Shown here: positions 21,669 through 32,600 of the stretch, piece by piece | How the letters are laid out: the number at the start of each line of letters is the position of its first letter | How positions within the stretch are numbered: position 1 is the stretch's first letter | Source of the DNA: Sebastes aleutianus | Taxonomy: Eukaryota; Chordata; Actinopteri; Perciformes; Sebastidae | NCBI GenBank assembly: GCA_916700875.1 | Contig: CAKAKS010000034.1 | Span: forward strand, 11,738,195 to 11,802,194 | DNA length: 64,000 bases | Direction of reading: 5' to 3' | The notes under the pieces: generated by a model | What the model saw: only the letters and a program-made list of their open reading frames with translations | The model's database searches: none | Told to the model about the DNA's origin: nothing | Position numbers and translations under genes: made by a program

Positions 21669-23250
21669 ATAACTTGTGAAAAGAAAATACAATTCAGAAT
21701 GAGCAGCAATAACTATATTTATACACTATATTTTATTTTGCTGCTACTAATCACACCACTGTCACTTTTTTTATGTATGTAGTATTCAGATTTTAAATAA
21801 ATCAAAAGTACCCATTATGTAGGCAGAATGGCCCCTGTCGGTGTTTTAAATATGTACTAACTGCAGTCAGGTCTTATGTCCACTAGAGACTCTCAGAGCT
21901 CCATTTGTTCTTGAAAATGGAGACACTATGTTATAAACGGCACATATATTCTGTCATGATTTTAAGTGTTAACACTCTCCTCCTCAACCGAACTTGAGCA
22001 AAGTAGCTCCTACTGTTAGTCTGCAAGAACCAGCAGAACAGGCTTCATGTACTCCCATCATCTAAATATAACATGTTCTTTCACAAAGGCTTTATGTAAT
22101 TACACTGTTTAAACAGGTGATATTTATATATTATACATATTTGATGTCATGCATGTAGCAGAGTACAGGTAGTAAATAGTGACTTGTAAGCAACACAACA
22201 CATTTCTGTTTCACAGTCAAACTTTATTTGAGTTGACAGATGACAATATTAATTATTCACAGCATTTGTAATCATCTCACCTGTTAGTTATGTTAACATG
22301 GTACAGGAGAAAGTCTTCAGCTCTGGTAAACTATGGCAAGCTAAGCTCCGGTGGTCTGTAGTCATGGTAACACAGAGACAGCTACTACTGTAAATAATAT
22401 ACCATTACTCTGATCTTCCATATGTTTAGCAGGTGTCTTTCACCAGAAATAATGAACTGACTACTGTTTCACATCTTCTATTTTCCACCCTGATGGTCGC
22501 TGTGTTTACACACCGTCTCATAGCGGTAGCATGTAGCTAACCCGTTAGCATGTAGCTACATGCTAACGGGTTAGCTCTGTATCTCCCATCTGCTCTCAGC
22601 TGTCTGCTCTCAGCTGTCTGTTCTCCTCTGGGATGATTCTGTCGGTCATTTCTCACAGATGGATCTGTAAAGTCAAACGTAAAACAGAGTGTATGTTTAC
22701 GGTTTACAGAGTTGATGCATAAGGTAAACACTGAGCTAACTAACAGAGCTATAAATAGCATTATTTACCTGAGAGAAACCGTCAGGAAAACCTGGAATCT
22801 GGACCGCAGATGTTCATCATGTGTCGCCGATTTCTGATCAGATTCCTCCGGTAACGTGCGCTGGGTGAAGTTTCTGGTTTATAAACTTTAAAGTGGTTTA
22901 TAAACTTTATTCTAGCTCCTCTCTCTCCACTCCTCTCTCTCCAGAGCTTCTCCGGGAGGGAGGGGGAGATAGTGTAATGAAAAATAAACATAGTTGTACA
23001 GTATGTATTGTAACGTTTTTATAACTGTGTTTCTCCTGTTTTAGATTCCTATTGGATTATAAGGCACCACATGACCAGGAAGAGTCAACGAGCCACATTT
23101 GTTATTTGTTTCTTTAAGGTAAAATACTTTGTAGTGATTCTGTGATGTTTTCCTCGACTGTTGTTGGTCATAGTTTACGCTTATTTCCCTGACTGTCCCG
23201 AAACTGTAACTTCAGTTTGGGAGAGTAACTGTTCGGAGGATACCGCCGAC
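21669..23250. other. Gene-free stretch after U1 with repeat pieces
   Basis: Holds the U1 3' flank (to about 21770). A dispersed-repeat phrase, AGAATGGCCCCTGTCGGTGT, follows near 21827. Further on are a duplicated TGCTCTCAGCTGTCTG near 22590 and a purine/pyrimidine-rich patch near 22920-22970. No gene is recognised. Sequence resembling a U2 upstream flank begins near 23195. Confidence 0.45.
22535..22576. repeat. 42-bp perfect palindrome
   Basis: The left half AGCTAACCCGTTAGCATGTA is the exact reverse complement of the right half, around the centre TAGCTA. With no spacer it could extrude as a hairpin. An imperfect additional AGCATGTAGC lies just to the left. Confidence 0.9.
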
Positions 23251-23261
23251 CCATTTACAGT

Positions 23262-23319
23262 ATTGCTTCTCTGCGTTTTGGCTACGATCAATTGTAGTAT
23301 CTGTTCTTATCAGTTTGAT
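23262..23319 (+). pseudogene. U2 snRNA 5' fragment
   Basis: About 58 bases match the 5' end of U2 (ATTGCTTCTCTGCGTTTTGG...GTAGTATCTGTTCTTATCAG) with several substitutions, including C to T at position 3 and GGCC to TGCG changes. Homology ends at TTTGAT, where a dispersed repeat (GGGATAGTTCTGGTG) begins at once. Flanking sequence before it (GAGTAACTGTTCGGAGGATA) resembles 20056-20090, another part of the snRNA cluster, so duplication of a gene region is likely. Confidence 0.8.
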
Positions 23320-23322
23320 GGG

Positions 23323-25260
23323 ATAGTTCTGGTGTTTTAAAGTGGGGTTGTTTGAGGTAGTTATTCATAGTGAGTGTATTACCTACAGTAGATGGGGGTC
23401 AGCATGCCACCAAACTGGGAGTGAAGGCTTACCCAAAACAAGTCAATATCCATTTAAGTGTACGTTATAGTTAGAATATTTTCACCGATTTATCTTGCCG
23501 TCAGACAGCCTTTTCCGGCGGGGAACTGAACTGAGAGTGAAACTTATCGATGCTCTCTTCAAAGCCACCAGCCTCAGTTGACATAAACAGTATAAATTAT
23601 AGCCGCAAGCAGCAATACCGGGGTTCACACCAACGCATACCGGGTCTAGACCTTTGACCTTTTCTGACACCTGCATTAAATATAACTAACAGGTTTTATA
23701 ACGATCAGAAAGACAATCATTTGTATACGACAAAATCTGTTGCATTTTTAGTGCCCCTAGTGATCGATTTGAATGAAACTTTCAGGGTATGTTTCAGGTA
23801 CTTACTGTATGTGGACATATCCTGCAACTTTCGTGATGATTGGCCCAACGGTTGTGGAGTTAGGTCTATTGATGTGCTGAGCCATACCCTTTTGAAGTTT
23901 TACGAGGAGATGTAAAAAAATATGTTTTTCAAAAAATTCAAGATGGCGAAAAATAATTCCGGTGGACTTAAGCTGTTTCTGAGGCTTTTTGTAGAACACA
24001 TGAAGCTAGACATGTGTGTCGAATTTCAAGTCAATCGGACTTACGGTGCAAGGGGGCCAGCCTTTAAAAGTTTTTACTTTTTTGGCGGCCAATAATAGCG
24101 CCACCAACAGGCCAATTGGGATCATATTTTATGTGAAGCATTAGGACATCATGGTCAGTTATGGTACCAAGTTCCATGTCTGTCGCTCATTCCAGCCCAC
24201 AACAAATTGAGAGAAGGCATAATATAGCATATAATGCTAAATAGGCCACGCCCACATGCACTGATCAACATGACACTTCAGATCTTGGTTAATACTTGGC
24301 CGCAGAACATGTGCACCAAATTTGGTGAAATTATGTCTACCGGGTTTTGAGGTACAAGTTTTTGGTATTTTTGGCGGCCCCTATGGGTTCAGCTCAAAAT
24401 GCTTCGGTACGCCTATTCTCAAACATGTACTGACAATATCTACCAAGATTTATGATGATTGGAGTAATGGTCAATGAATGATGGCCAATTTCCTGCTAAG
24501 TCCCTGCCCTTGGTGAAGTTCATTGCTCAATATCTTCAAAACGAGTGAGATATCAACTAGCTTTATGCAACTTTTGATGAGCATAGTCAAATAATGATCC
24601 AATTGAAAATTTGGTAGCAATCGAATTTACGGATTAGGAAGAGATGTCAAAAATGTGTTTTTCAAAAAACTCTAGTCAGGCAGACTTTAGTGGTCCAAGA
24701 GGCTTTTTTGTAGAGTGAATGGAGATTGATGTCTGTACCAAATTTAGGGTAAATCGGACTTAAGGCGTAGACGTTATACTTTTCAAAATTCAAAATTATG
24801 ATCTTTAATTATAGCGCCCCCATCAGGCCAATAGGGTCATATTTGTTGAGCTGCATTTGCACACAACTTCCAATCGTTGGTGAAAATTTCATATGTCTAC
24901 AATTTTTTAAGAAAAAAATATTATGATTATTATTAATATTAATTGTAATAAATCAGCACAAAAATAATAGGGTTTTGCGCCACTTTGGGGCTTGATCCCC
25001 TAATAAGTTTCATTTTCAGTTCAGTTCCCTGTTGGGAAATATTCTAAATATAGCGTACACTTAACCTGATATTGTTTTTTTTTTTAGGGTATCCTTTCTT
25101 TTAGGTGTCTAAAATACATTTTGTTGCTGGCCCCATCCACAGCAGTACATTGCTTTGCTCCCGTGCCGGTACTCCTGTCTGTTTCTCCAAACTGGGTGTG
25201 TGCCGACCGTCATCTACTGTAGGTAATACGATTATTATGGATAAGTACCTCAGGCAAATA
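23323..25260. repeat. Long inverted repeat (arms ~200 bp) around a nested element
   Basis: The left arm 23323-23560 and right arm 25019-25258 are reverse complements. Shared blocks, read on the left arm, are GTATTACCTACAGTAGATG, CAAACTGGGAG, TTAAGTGTACG, TTAGAATATTT and GGGAACTGAACTGA. The right arm holds about 90 extra bases. This is consistent with a TIR element common in percomorph genomes, whose centre was later filled by another repeat. Confidence 0.75.
23596..25016. mobile_element. Unclassified non-coding transposable element
   Basis: Begins ATAGCCGCAAGCAGCAATAC and ends CACTTTGGGGCTTGATCC + CCTAATAAG. The interior repeats phrases such as 'GCCAATTGGGATCATATTT', 'AAATTTGGTG' and 'AATCGGACTTA', which I recognise as a frequent teleost repeat of uncertain class. 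No open frame of note. Confidence 0.55.
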
Positions 25261-25974
25261 ATGAAGTTAAATTAAAATAAAACTGAATTTGATTTACTGT
25301 ATTTTCCTGGTAGTGTGGAAGATTATTTGAAATTACATTTAGATCATCAAGTAGGGAATAAAGATTTACTGAAAACAAAAGATTGGTGAAATGAGCTAAT
25401 AAAAGTGAAAAAATCTGGCATCAGCCCTGATCACAAGATTATTAAATTTTTGTCCTGGTTATATTCTTCAATCTTCTACTCAAATAAAAGAATGACATTT
25501 CTCATGGTCATCAAACATTAAGTGATGTTTTGGGGTTAAATGCTAAACAAAATTTTCAAATATGAAAATGTCACTATTATTGCCAAATCCACTGAAAGAT
25601 AACACCCAATTCTGTAGCTCCATACAATGATTCATTGTTGCTCTTTATTTAATTTCTCTGATTCTCTCTGCTCTCATCAACCCTCCATAAAAAAATCAAG
25701 GCAGATATAAAAATTGCAACTCAAATCCATTTAAACTAAGATTAAGAAACAACAATGAAATGCATTCAACAAATTTAATAATGGACATAAATTAAAGAAA
25801 GCACAAATTAAGTCAATACAGTAAAATATTTTTTTAATTCTGTTTTTTCACATTATTGTAACAACAAAACTGAGCAAGTGCTCCATTTCGGTCTGCAGTT
25901 AAAACATTGCAAACCATGTTCATTTAAAGACAGCCCCAAGTCCAAGAAGCAAAACTTCTTTGAAAAGTTAAGTG
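25261..25974. other. AT-rich 3' flank of GTF2H5
   Basis: No gene seen. TTTATT-type sequences (minus-strand AATAAA), for example near 25645, could serve as the GTF2H5 poly(A) signal, so part of this is probably its 3' UTR. Confidence 0.4.
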
Positions 25975-26922
25975 TTATTTCTGCGTCATGGCGAATGAGT
26001 TCTGGTCCATTAACTCGCCAACTCTCTCCTGAAGGGTCTGAACCACCTCCGCCAGGATGAAGACGTGTGTGTCGTCAAGGTCCTTGAGGATGAACTTCTT
26101 TCCCAGGGCCATTTTTTCATCCAGGTAGAGGAGGAACTGTTTCATGGCAGGATCGCTGGTCCAGTAAGAAGAGGGGAGCAATGGGGAAACAATAAGTCAT
26201 TAAATTCTGCACAAATGTGAGGAATAATGTACTTCAGGTAGTACCTTTCATGTGAGTTGTATTTTTGTGCAACATCAGTATAGTATGGAAGCCCTAAACA
26301 GACACGGTTCAAACATTGTTTTAATGCAATTATCTCAAGATCACAAGTTAATTATGTCGTTAACAAGCTTTGTTATCCAGAGATAACAAAAAGGATGTTT
26401 TCTTTTATTACTTCTGTTTATGTTAAATCAGCTGATGGTTAATGCATTCAAACGGCCCAGATTGAGCTGACCATAGCGGACAGCATAGATGTATACATCT
26501 ATGGCAGACAGTGATGGAGGACTTGGGGAAGTTAGCAGAATGATACACATGTGACTGTCAGGTTTTTAAAATAAGGTGTTAACAAGGGTACGTACAATGT
26601 ATGTGTGTGTGTATGTATGTATGTATGTATATGGAAATAAGATTAGTAAGAAAGGGATTATATTCAGAAGTATAAAATGTAACCCGTGTCCCTTACAAAT
26701 TAGAAAGAAAAGATCACTGAATTTTGAGTAATACTAACTTGAATAAACTTATTTTTGGTAAGGGAGGTCCTTTTAGGACTTCAACAGTAACAAAACATAT
26801 TTTTACATACATTTTCATCAGAATTACTTTTATCTAGAATTCAGATTAAGAGATAGTATTTCTGGTCAGATTTACAGTTTTCCTTACCATTCAACCAGGA
26901 CACCTTTGTGTACGTTGACCAT
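25975..26922 (-). CDS. GTF2H5: GTF2H5, TFIIH subunit p8/TTDA
   Basis: Two coding exons on the minus strand: 26888-26922 (MVNVHKGVLVE + TG) and 25975-26155 (C completed, then DPAMKQFLLYLDEKMALGKK ... MDQNSFAMTQK, stop TAA). Total 71 residues, the exact human length, with the diagnostic DDTHVFILAEVVQTLQERVG. Its product stabilises the XPB-containing TFIIH core used in transcription initiation and nucleotide excision repair. An acceptor (TTGTGCTGCAG) about 50 bases before the ATG, near 26973, points to a non-coding first exon further right, probably around 27.2-27.4 kb. The longer open frame past 26155 is intron. Confidence 0.97.
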
Positions 26923-27296
26923 GTTGACAAGTGCAGAGAAATCTGCAGTCGTTGCGATTTAAAACGCTCAAAACCTGCAGCACAATAAACAAAGATGGGT
27001 TATTTTCCTGACCCTAAACATGAGAAGCTAACAGAGGTAGTAGGTAAACTCGGGACAGTAAATTCCAGTCTAGAAACCTTAACCAAAAGTCATGAAGTTG
27101 GCATGTTTGGCTTAGCTGACGTTCAGTAAAGAACACAACCACTAGCGTTAGCTTTTGATAGCCTCGTTAGCTTGTTAGCTCTGACATTAGCTAACTAGTT
27201 CAAAAGTACGTCACATAAAAACCGGGACTATTCTGCGACGTACTGCGATTCGTTATTGAACAGAACACACTGCGAATAAAGATTAGATACCTAATG

Positions 27297-28075
27297 ATTA
27301 TATTCAAGGGAAGGATTTAAGAAGGACGAGAGACAGACTTTCACCAACCTAATAGCTGCGACTTCCTGTTGTGCGTTTAAAGCATTGTGTTGATGTACGG
27401 TCTGTACCGAGGGACAATCTTCAGTCATCCAAAAAATGCGCTTGTGGCATGGATGTAGTATATATATATTCATATATGTATATTCATTTATATATATTCA
27501 TATAAATATATATATATATTCATATATATATTGACTATATTCATATATATATTCATATAGTCAATCTATATTCATATATATTATATATATATTCATTGAG
27601 TATGAATATAGTATATATATATATATATATATGAATATAGTATATATATGAATATATATATATTGACTATATTCATATATATTATATATATATTCATTGA
27701 GTATGAATATAGTATATATATATATATGAATATAGTATATATATGAATATATATATTGACTATATTCATATATATAGTATGAATATAGTCATCTATATTA
27801 ATATATATTATATATATATATTCATTTAGTATGAATATAGTATATATATATATATAGTATATATAGTATATATGTATATATATATATGTATATATATATA
27901 TATACTATATTTCATATATATATATATGAAATATAGTATATAATCACTGAAGATTGTCCCTGGGTACAGACCGTACATCAACACAATGCTTTAAAACGTA
28001 GAACAGGAAAGCGCAGCTATTAGGTTGGTGAAAGTCTGTCTCTCGTCCTTCTTAAATCCTTTCATTGAATATAAT
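27297..28075. repeat. 130-bp inverted repeat with an AT-rich core
   Basis: Left arm 27297-27425 and right arm 27946-28075 are reverse complements with about eight differences by eye. Shared blocks are ACTGAAGATTGTCCC, CAGACCGTACATCAACACAA and TATTAGGTTGGTGAAAGTCT. Between them lie about 520 bases of TATA/TTCATATATA/GACTATATTC repeats, themselves partly palindromic. The left arm lies where the GTF2H5 promoter or first exon is expected (minus-strand ACAGGAAGT ETS-like site), so the right arm may be an inverted copy of that promoter. Confidence 0.9.
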
Positions 28076-28408
28076 AATTTTATATATATATAAGTTATCA
28101 GTACCATTCATTATAAATCGTTATTGTATTTATCAATTATTAAACGGGTTAATATTGTGATAGGTAATGTGGATATGATTATGTATTATAGATATTTGTT
28201 TTTATCACCTTGTTCTACCATTTTTACTACTTTATTATTGATATGTTGTGTTCTGTTTAACAGTTGGCATATTTTTTTGACTGTATTTATCTGCGTTTCT
28301 TGTCTTGTGAAGCACTTTGTAACATCTGTTTGGAAAAGTGCTTCATAAATAAATGTATTATTAATTATGCAATTTGATATTGCTACATAACTTGATCAAG
28401 TAACGTTT

Positions 28409-28612
28409 TTTTTTTATTATTTTTTAAATTATTTTTTTGGGGGCATTTTTCCATTTTTATGACAGGATAGTGGATAGAGTCTTGAAAGGGGGGAGAGAGA
28501 GAGAGTGGATGCGGAAAGGGCCACAGGCCGGATTCGAACCCGGGCCACCGCGGTCAGGACCAAGCCTTAACACATGGACGCCCGCTCTACCAACTGAGCT
28601 AACCCAGGCGCC
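28409..28612 (-). mobile_element. tRNA-derived SINE with a 12-bp target duplication
   Basis: Minus strand. The tRNA-like head has A box TTAGCTCAGTTGGTAGAG and B box GGTTCGAATCC, followed by a body ending in an A/T-rich tail. It is flanked by identical CAAGTAACGTTT at 28397-28408 and 28613-28624, a clear target-site duplication from LINE-assisted insertion. Confidence 0.92.
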
Positions 28613-28624
28613 CAAGTAACGTTT

Positions 28625-29659
28625 CTTGAACATCTATTGTGAAGCTGTTGATAATTGAAATAACCAATTGGGAATGTCTGCCTTTGGCTAATCTAGTGAA
28701 ATACATATTAGACAAATAAAGGTACATCATCACATTGATGCAAAAATTATATAAAAGTCCAATATTACCATAAAGCAGGCATGCTCAATGATTTACATTT
28801 CCTCACAATACTATTGCATCCAGAGATTTTGGATTATAGTGCACATTTCACATGTATAGTATTAATATTGTAATTAAAAAACATTTAGATGAGATGTGCA
28901 TTGTAAAGTGGCATGGCAAAGTGAGATTAAAATGATGTAGAGCATAGACAAGTCCGACTCCAACTTCATACATTTATTCATTGTCAGCATTGCTAGTGGC
29001 AGTATGGACTACAAACACATGGAGATTTAAAACCAATTGCTTGATTAGTCCCGGAGAAATAAATAAAGCAACCTGAACTAATATTAATACAGAGGTCCAT
29101 TTGAGGTCAAGTTCAGGAAGGAATATGTTTTGGCAGACAATATGACTGTCATACAGTAGTTAGAATAAAATACATAAATAAAAATATATAAAATCTTAAA
29201 CCACTCTGGTCGATAATACTGAGGAGCATGAGTGGCAAAGATATTTCAGTGCATCTTAAGTAAATATTGTATGAACATATTGCCCTATGTTAAACTGGAA
29301 AGTCAAAGGTGAAATGGAAAAAATTACCAAAAAAATTAAAGTTGTAATTATGTTCTTTAAAAATTTGAATGATCTTTAAAATTCTGACTCACTAGTGAGA
29401 GAGACCAATCCAGGAGGATGACTAGTAGAACATGACAAGCACCCACATTCTTTTCATCACAACTGACAACTCACAGAAATCAATGTGAAACATATATTTA
29501 CCTTATTATGCCATGATCACATTAGTGGTTGTTTATGTAAATGTGTTATAAGGAGAGGCGGTTATGTTTCCATTTGGTTTAGGAAGGGGGTATCAGTGCT
29601 CTCCCCCATTTCAAGTAAATAGTAGGTTTCACCAGTGTGTTTGTGTTCATATATTTCAG
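28625..29659. other. SERAC1 3' UTR/intergenic
   Basis: Nothing recognisable beyond AT-rich unique sequence. TTTATT motifs (minus-strand AATAAA) occur near 28974 and 29055 and are candidate SERAC1 poly(A) signals. Confidence 0.4.
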
Positions 29660-32600
29660 TCAGTGGCTGATGTAGCTCTGCAGTGCTTCCATGATGAACT
29701 GGAGGCTGCGCTTGTACAGAAATGAGTCCTTCTTCTCTGGCTTGCAGATGTTCAGATGATCTACATCCACCTCGATGAGCTCCCCGATGCCGAGATCTGA
29801 AACAACACCAGAGCAGGCTCAAGGTAAGAGCTAAAAGAACAAATCATGTTGCTTTCGTGTCTGATTTTCCATGTGCATTACTTTGACATACTTGCTGACT
29901 GTGTTGGTACCACCAGTATCTTGATCATGGGACCAATGTTTGTTGGCAGTGTCTCTGCAAAGCTCAGCACCTTGAATTCCTTTTCTTTGGCCATGTTCAG
30001 GAAGTTCTCATTCAGGTTGCGCAGTGCTGGTGAGTCTTAATAAGCACATGGACAACGATTCACAATAGATATTGAACAACCTCTATGAAGCACATACAGT
30101 CTTGGACCTCATCATTTTATTCACTTACCTTTGCACAGTTCTCTGACTTCTACAGAGGGAAAGAGAAGATATCTGACATTGACCGAGTACTCTGCCATAA
30201 AGGTGCCGCGGTGAGGAACACTGTAGAACATAATGCCCTTGGTGTTCTTTAACAGTCCTTGCATATCTGGGTCCTCTGAGGCATCCAGCAGCATTTTCTT
30301 CACAAGTAATCCTGGTGGAAAGATCAAACACAGACAGACAGTGAGCACAAGTTTCAAATCGGACAAATACAATCACATTAAGGTACAGGTGTGAAATATG
30401 ACCAAGCCATTTGTCTTTCATGTTGCGTTCAAGGAATTTGAGTAAAAATCTGATTGGAAAGTTCTGACAGAATACCTCCCATACTGTGGGCTACCCAGAC
30501 CACAGGCCTCTCTCCAACTCCTGCCAGCTTTAACTTCTTTAGCAGCTCTCGACTTCTGTAGGCCAAGGACATCCTGAAGAGACCAAAGCAAAGAATGGAT
30601 CAACAGTTCACTTATTGAGAATCTGTTGGAATTGTGCATAATGAAAACTGGAACATTTAGGATACTAAAACATTTAATTTCACCAAGATTTGTAGCTTAA
30701 TTAGCTTTAAATAGTAATGACGAGTCATGCAAAATATTAAGGTTATTACTATTGATAAATAACCAAAGTCACTTGCACAACCCTACAATATTTTATACTT
30801 TAACACCAGTGGACACATCCAGATTCCTCACCTCTGATTCTCAACGGGACACTTGGCCATCCAGTCACTGAGGTGACTGTCATACTCCACTGTTAGTACT
30901 CTCAGATTTGGACAGTCGGCAGCCAACCATGACTGTCAAGAAAAGAGGACACAATAACACAGAAGAACAGTAAGAGATGATTAACTTCTTCAAGGTTTAT
31001 CAAAATCTTCGAGACGTCACATTTCAGTAGGAAAACACTATTGAGTCTCCCCTATAGCCAGAGTTGTTATAAAGATTCAATGTAATCGTAGGAGGAAAAA
31101 CATGGAAAGACACTTCATGGTGATCCATAATACCCCACAGTAGTTAGGAATTAGGTGGATTTTTCACCTTTGGCCAGCACTCTGTGTAGTTGTCCTGGCT
31201 TTCTGCCTCCTTCTCTTCCTCTAACACATCGCGGTCCTTCTGCCTCCACGTCTTAAAAGCTGCCCCGAGAATCCCATGGATGAAGAGCACGTCTGCTTTG
31301 ATTGGCTGACTGAAAATTAACACGTTGCCAAAGATAAGCGTTGGTTTACATATAGAATAAAATTAAACTAATACTTTATGAAAATGATCTAACAATAGAA
31401 TTGATCATTTTCCTACTTGTCACGCGTCTGCGGGTGGAGGATATAGACGCCGTCTTGGTATTTCTCTTTCACCGTCTCCCTATCCAGGTTGGCCAGAGCA
31501 CGGGCTGCATGAGACGCCTGCATGACATGAGGAGACTGCATCATCTCAGCCAGGACAGATATCCAGCCTGAAGGTGTGATATAGGTAAGAAAGAAAGAAA
31601 GAAAAATATTGGATGTATTATAATGTGTGGCTCAGTTTTCAGTTAATACAATTGGGACAGAAAGTATTAAAAACAAACATACATACAAGTGTGAATGAAT
31701 ACTGTAAACCCAGTCAAGATTACACATAACCAGAACCCTCTATGCAATAACCAGATGAGTTGCAGACTTACCAGACTGGGATAAGGCCTGGTGAACACTC
31801 TCATTGAGTGCCAAATTTCCTATGATACGAACGATGTTCCTCTGAATCTTCAGGGAGTCTCTACGGAGCTGATAAACCCTCTGGAGGAGCTGCAGACCCC
31901 CGCTGGCAACTATGTGGTCACAATGGCTCCGGACCTGTAGACGGGACGCATTTCAGTAAGTTCAGAACATTTATTCACCTTACCTAGCAATCAAAATCAA
32001 CCAAAATTTCCACAGGAGTGAATCCACTTGAGATTGTTGTACAGGTATGGACCAAATTAACAGATGAGGTAATAGATGTTTCTGTTCAGAAAACTATGAA
32101 ATTCAATTCAGTGTGCATTGTTTACAATTAAAGCACTTAATACTATAAATACTTGCATGCTGAATGAGTCTCTCCAACCATGAAACATAAGAATCCACTG
32201 AATTAACTGAACAAAAACAAAAGTTGCTCTGTGTTTTGAATGAGCTTTTTACTTTTAAATGGAAGAGGAACAAGATGTGCTGTTGAATGCACTTCTGTGT
32301 TATGTTTAACTGATAAGTATGATCAGTTCAATACAAGGAATCTGACAACTTCTCCCAAGACTAGATCATGTTTAGATGTGTAATGGCTGTCATTACCTTT
32401 GAGTGCTGTACCAGTGCTTGTAGGCAGAAGGATTCCACCTTCTCAGAGGGAACAGAGGTGAGGCTCTGGGCGTAAGGCAGCCCATTACCGCCAAAGCACC
32501 ACAGACCACCCTGCAACATAGGAGAGCATTAGTAAGAGGATTTAAAGAGTTGTTCTCCTGCCGGTTTGTGTTCTAAAAAGTCACTTTCCAAAAGAATGTA

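Noticed and set aside
27450..27945. TA-rich core as an origin or promoter with TATA boxes
   Set aside because: The TATA-like strings are simply the repeat composition. No positional or strand logic supports a promoter or origin.
28503..28612. Possible tRNA gene on the minus strand
   Set aside because: A and B boxes are present but the body continues past the tRNA part, ends in an A-rich tail and is bounded by target duplications. It is a tRNA-derived SINE.
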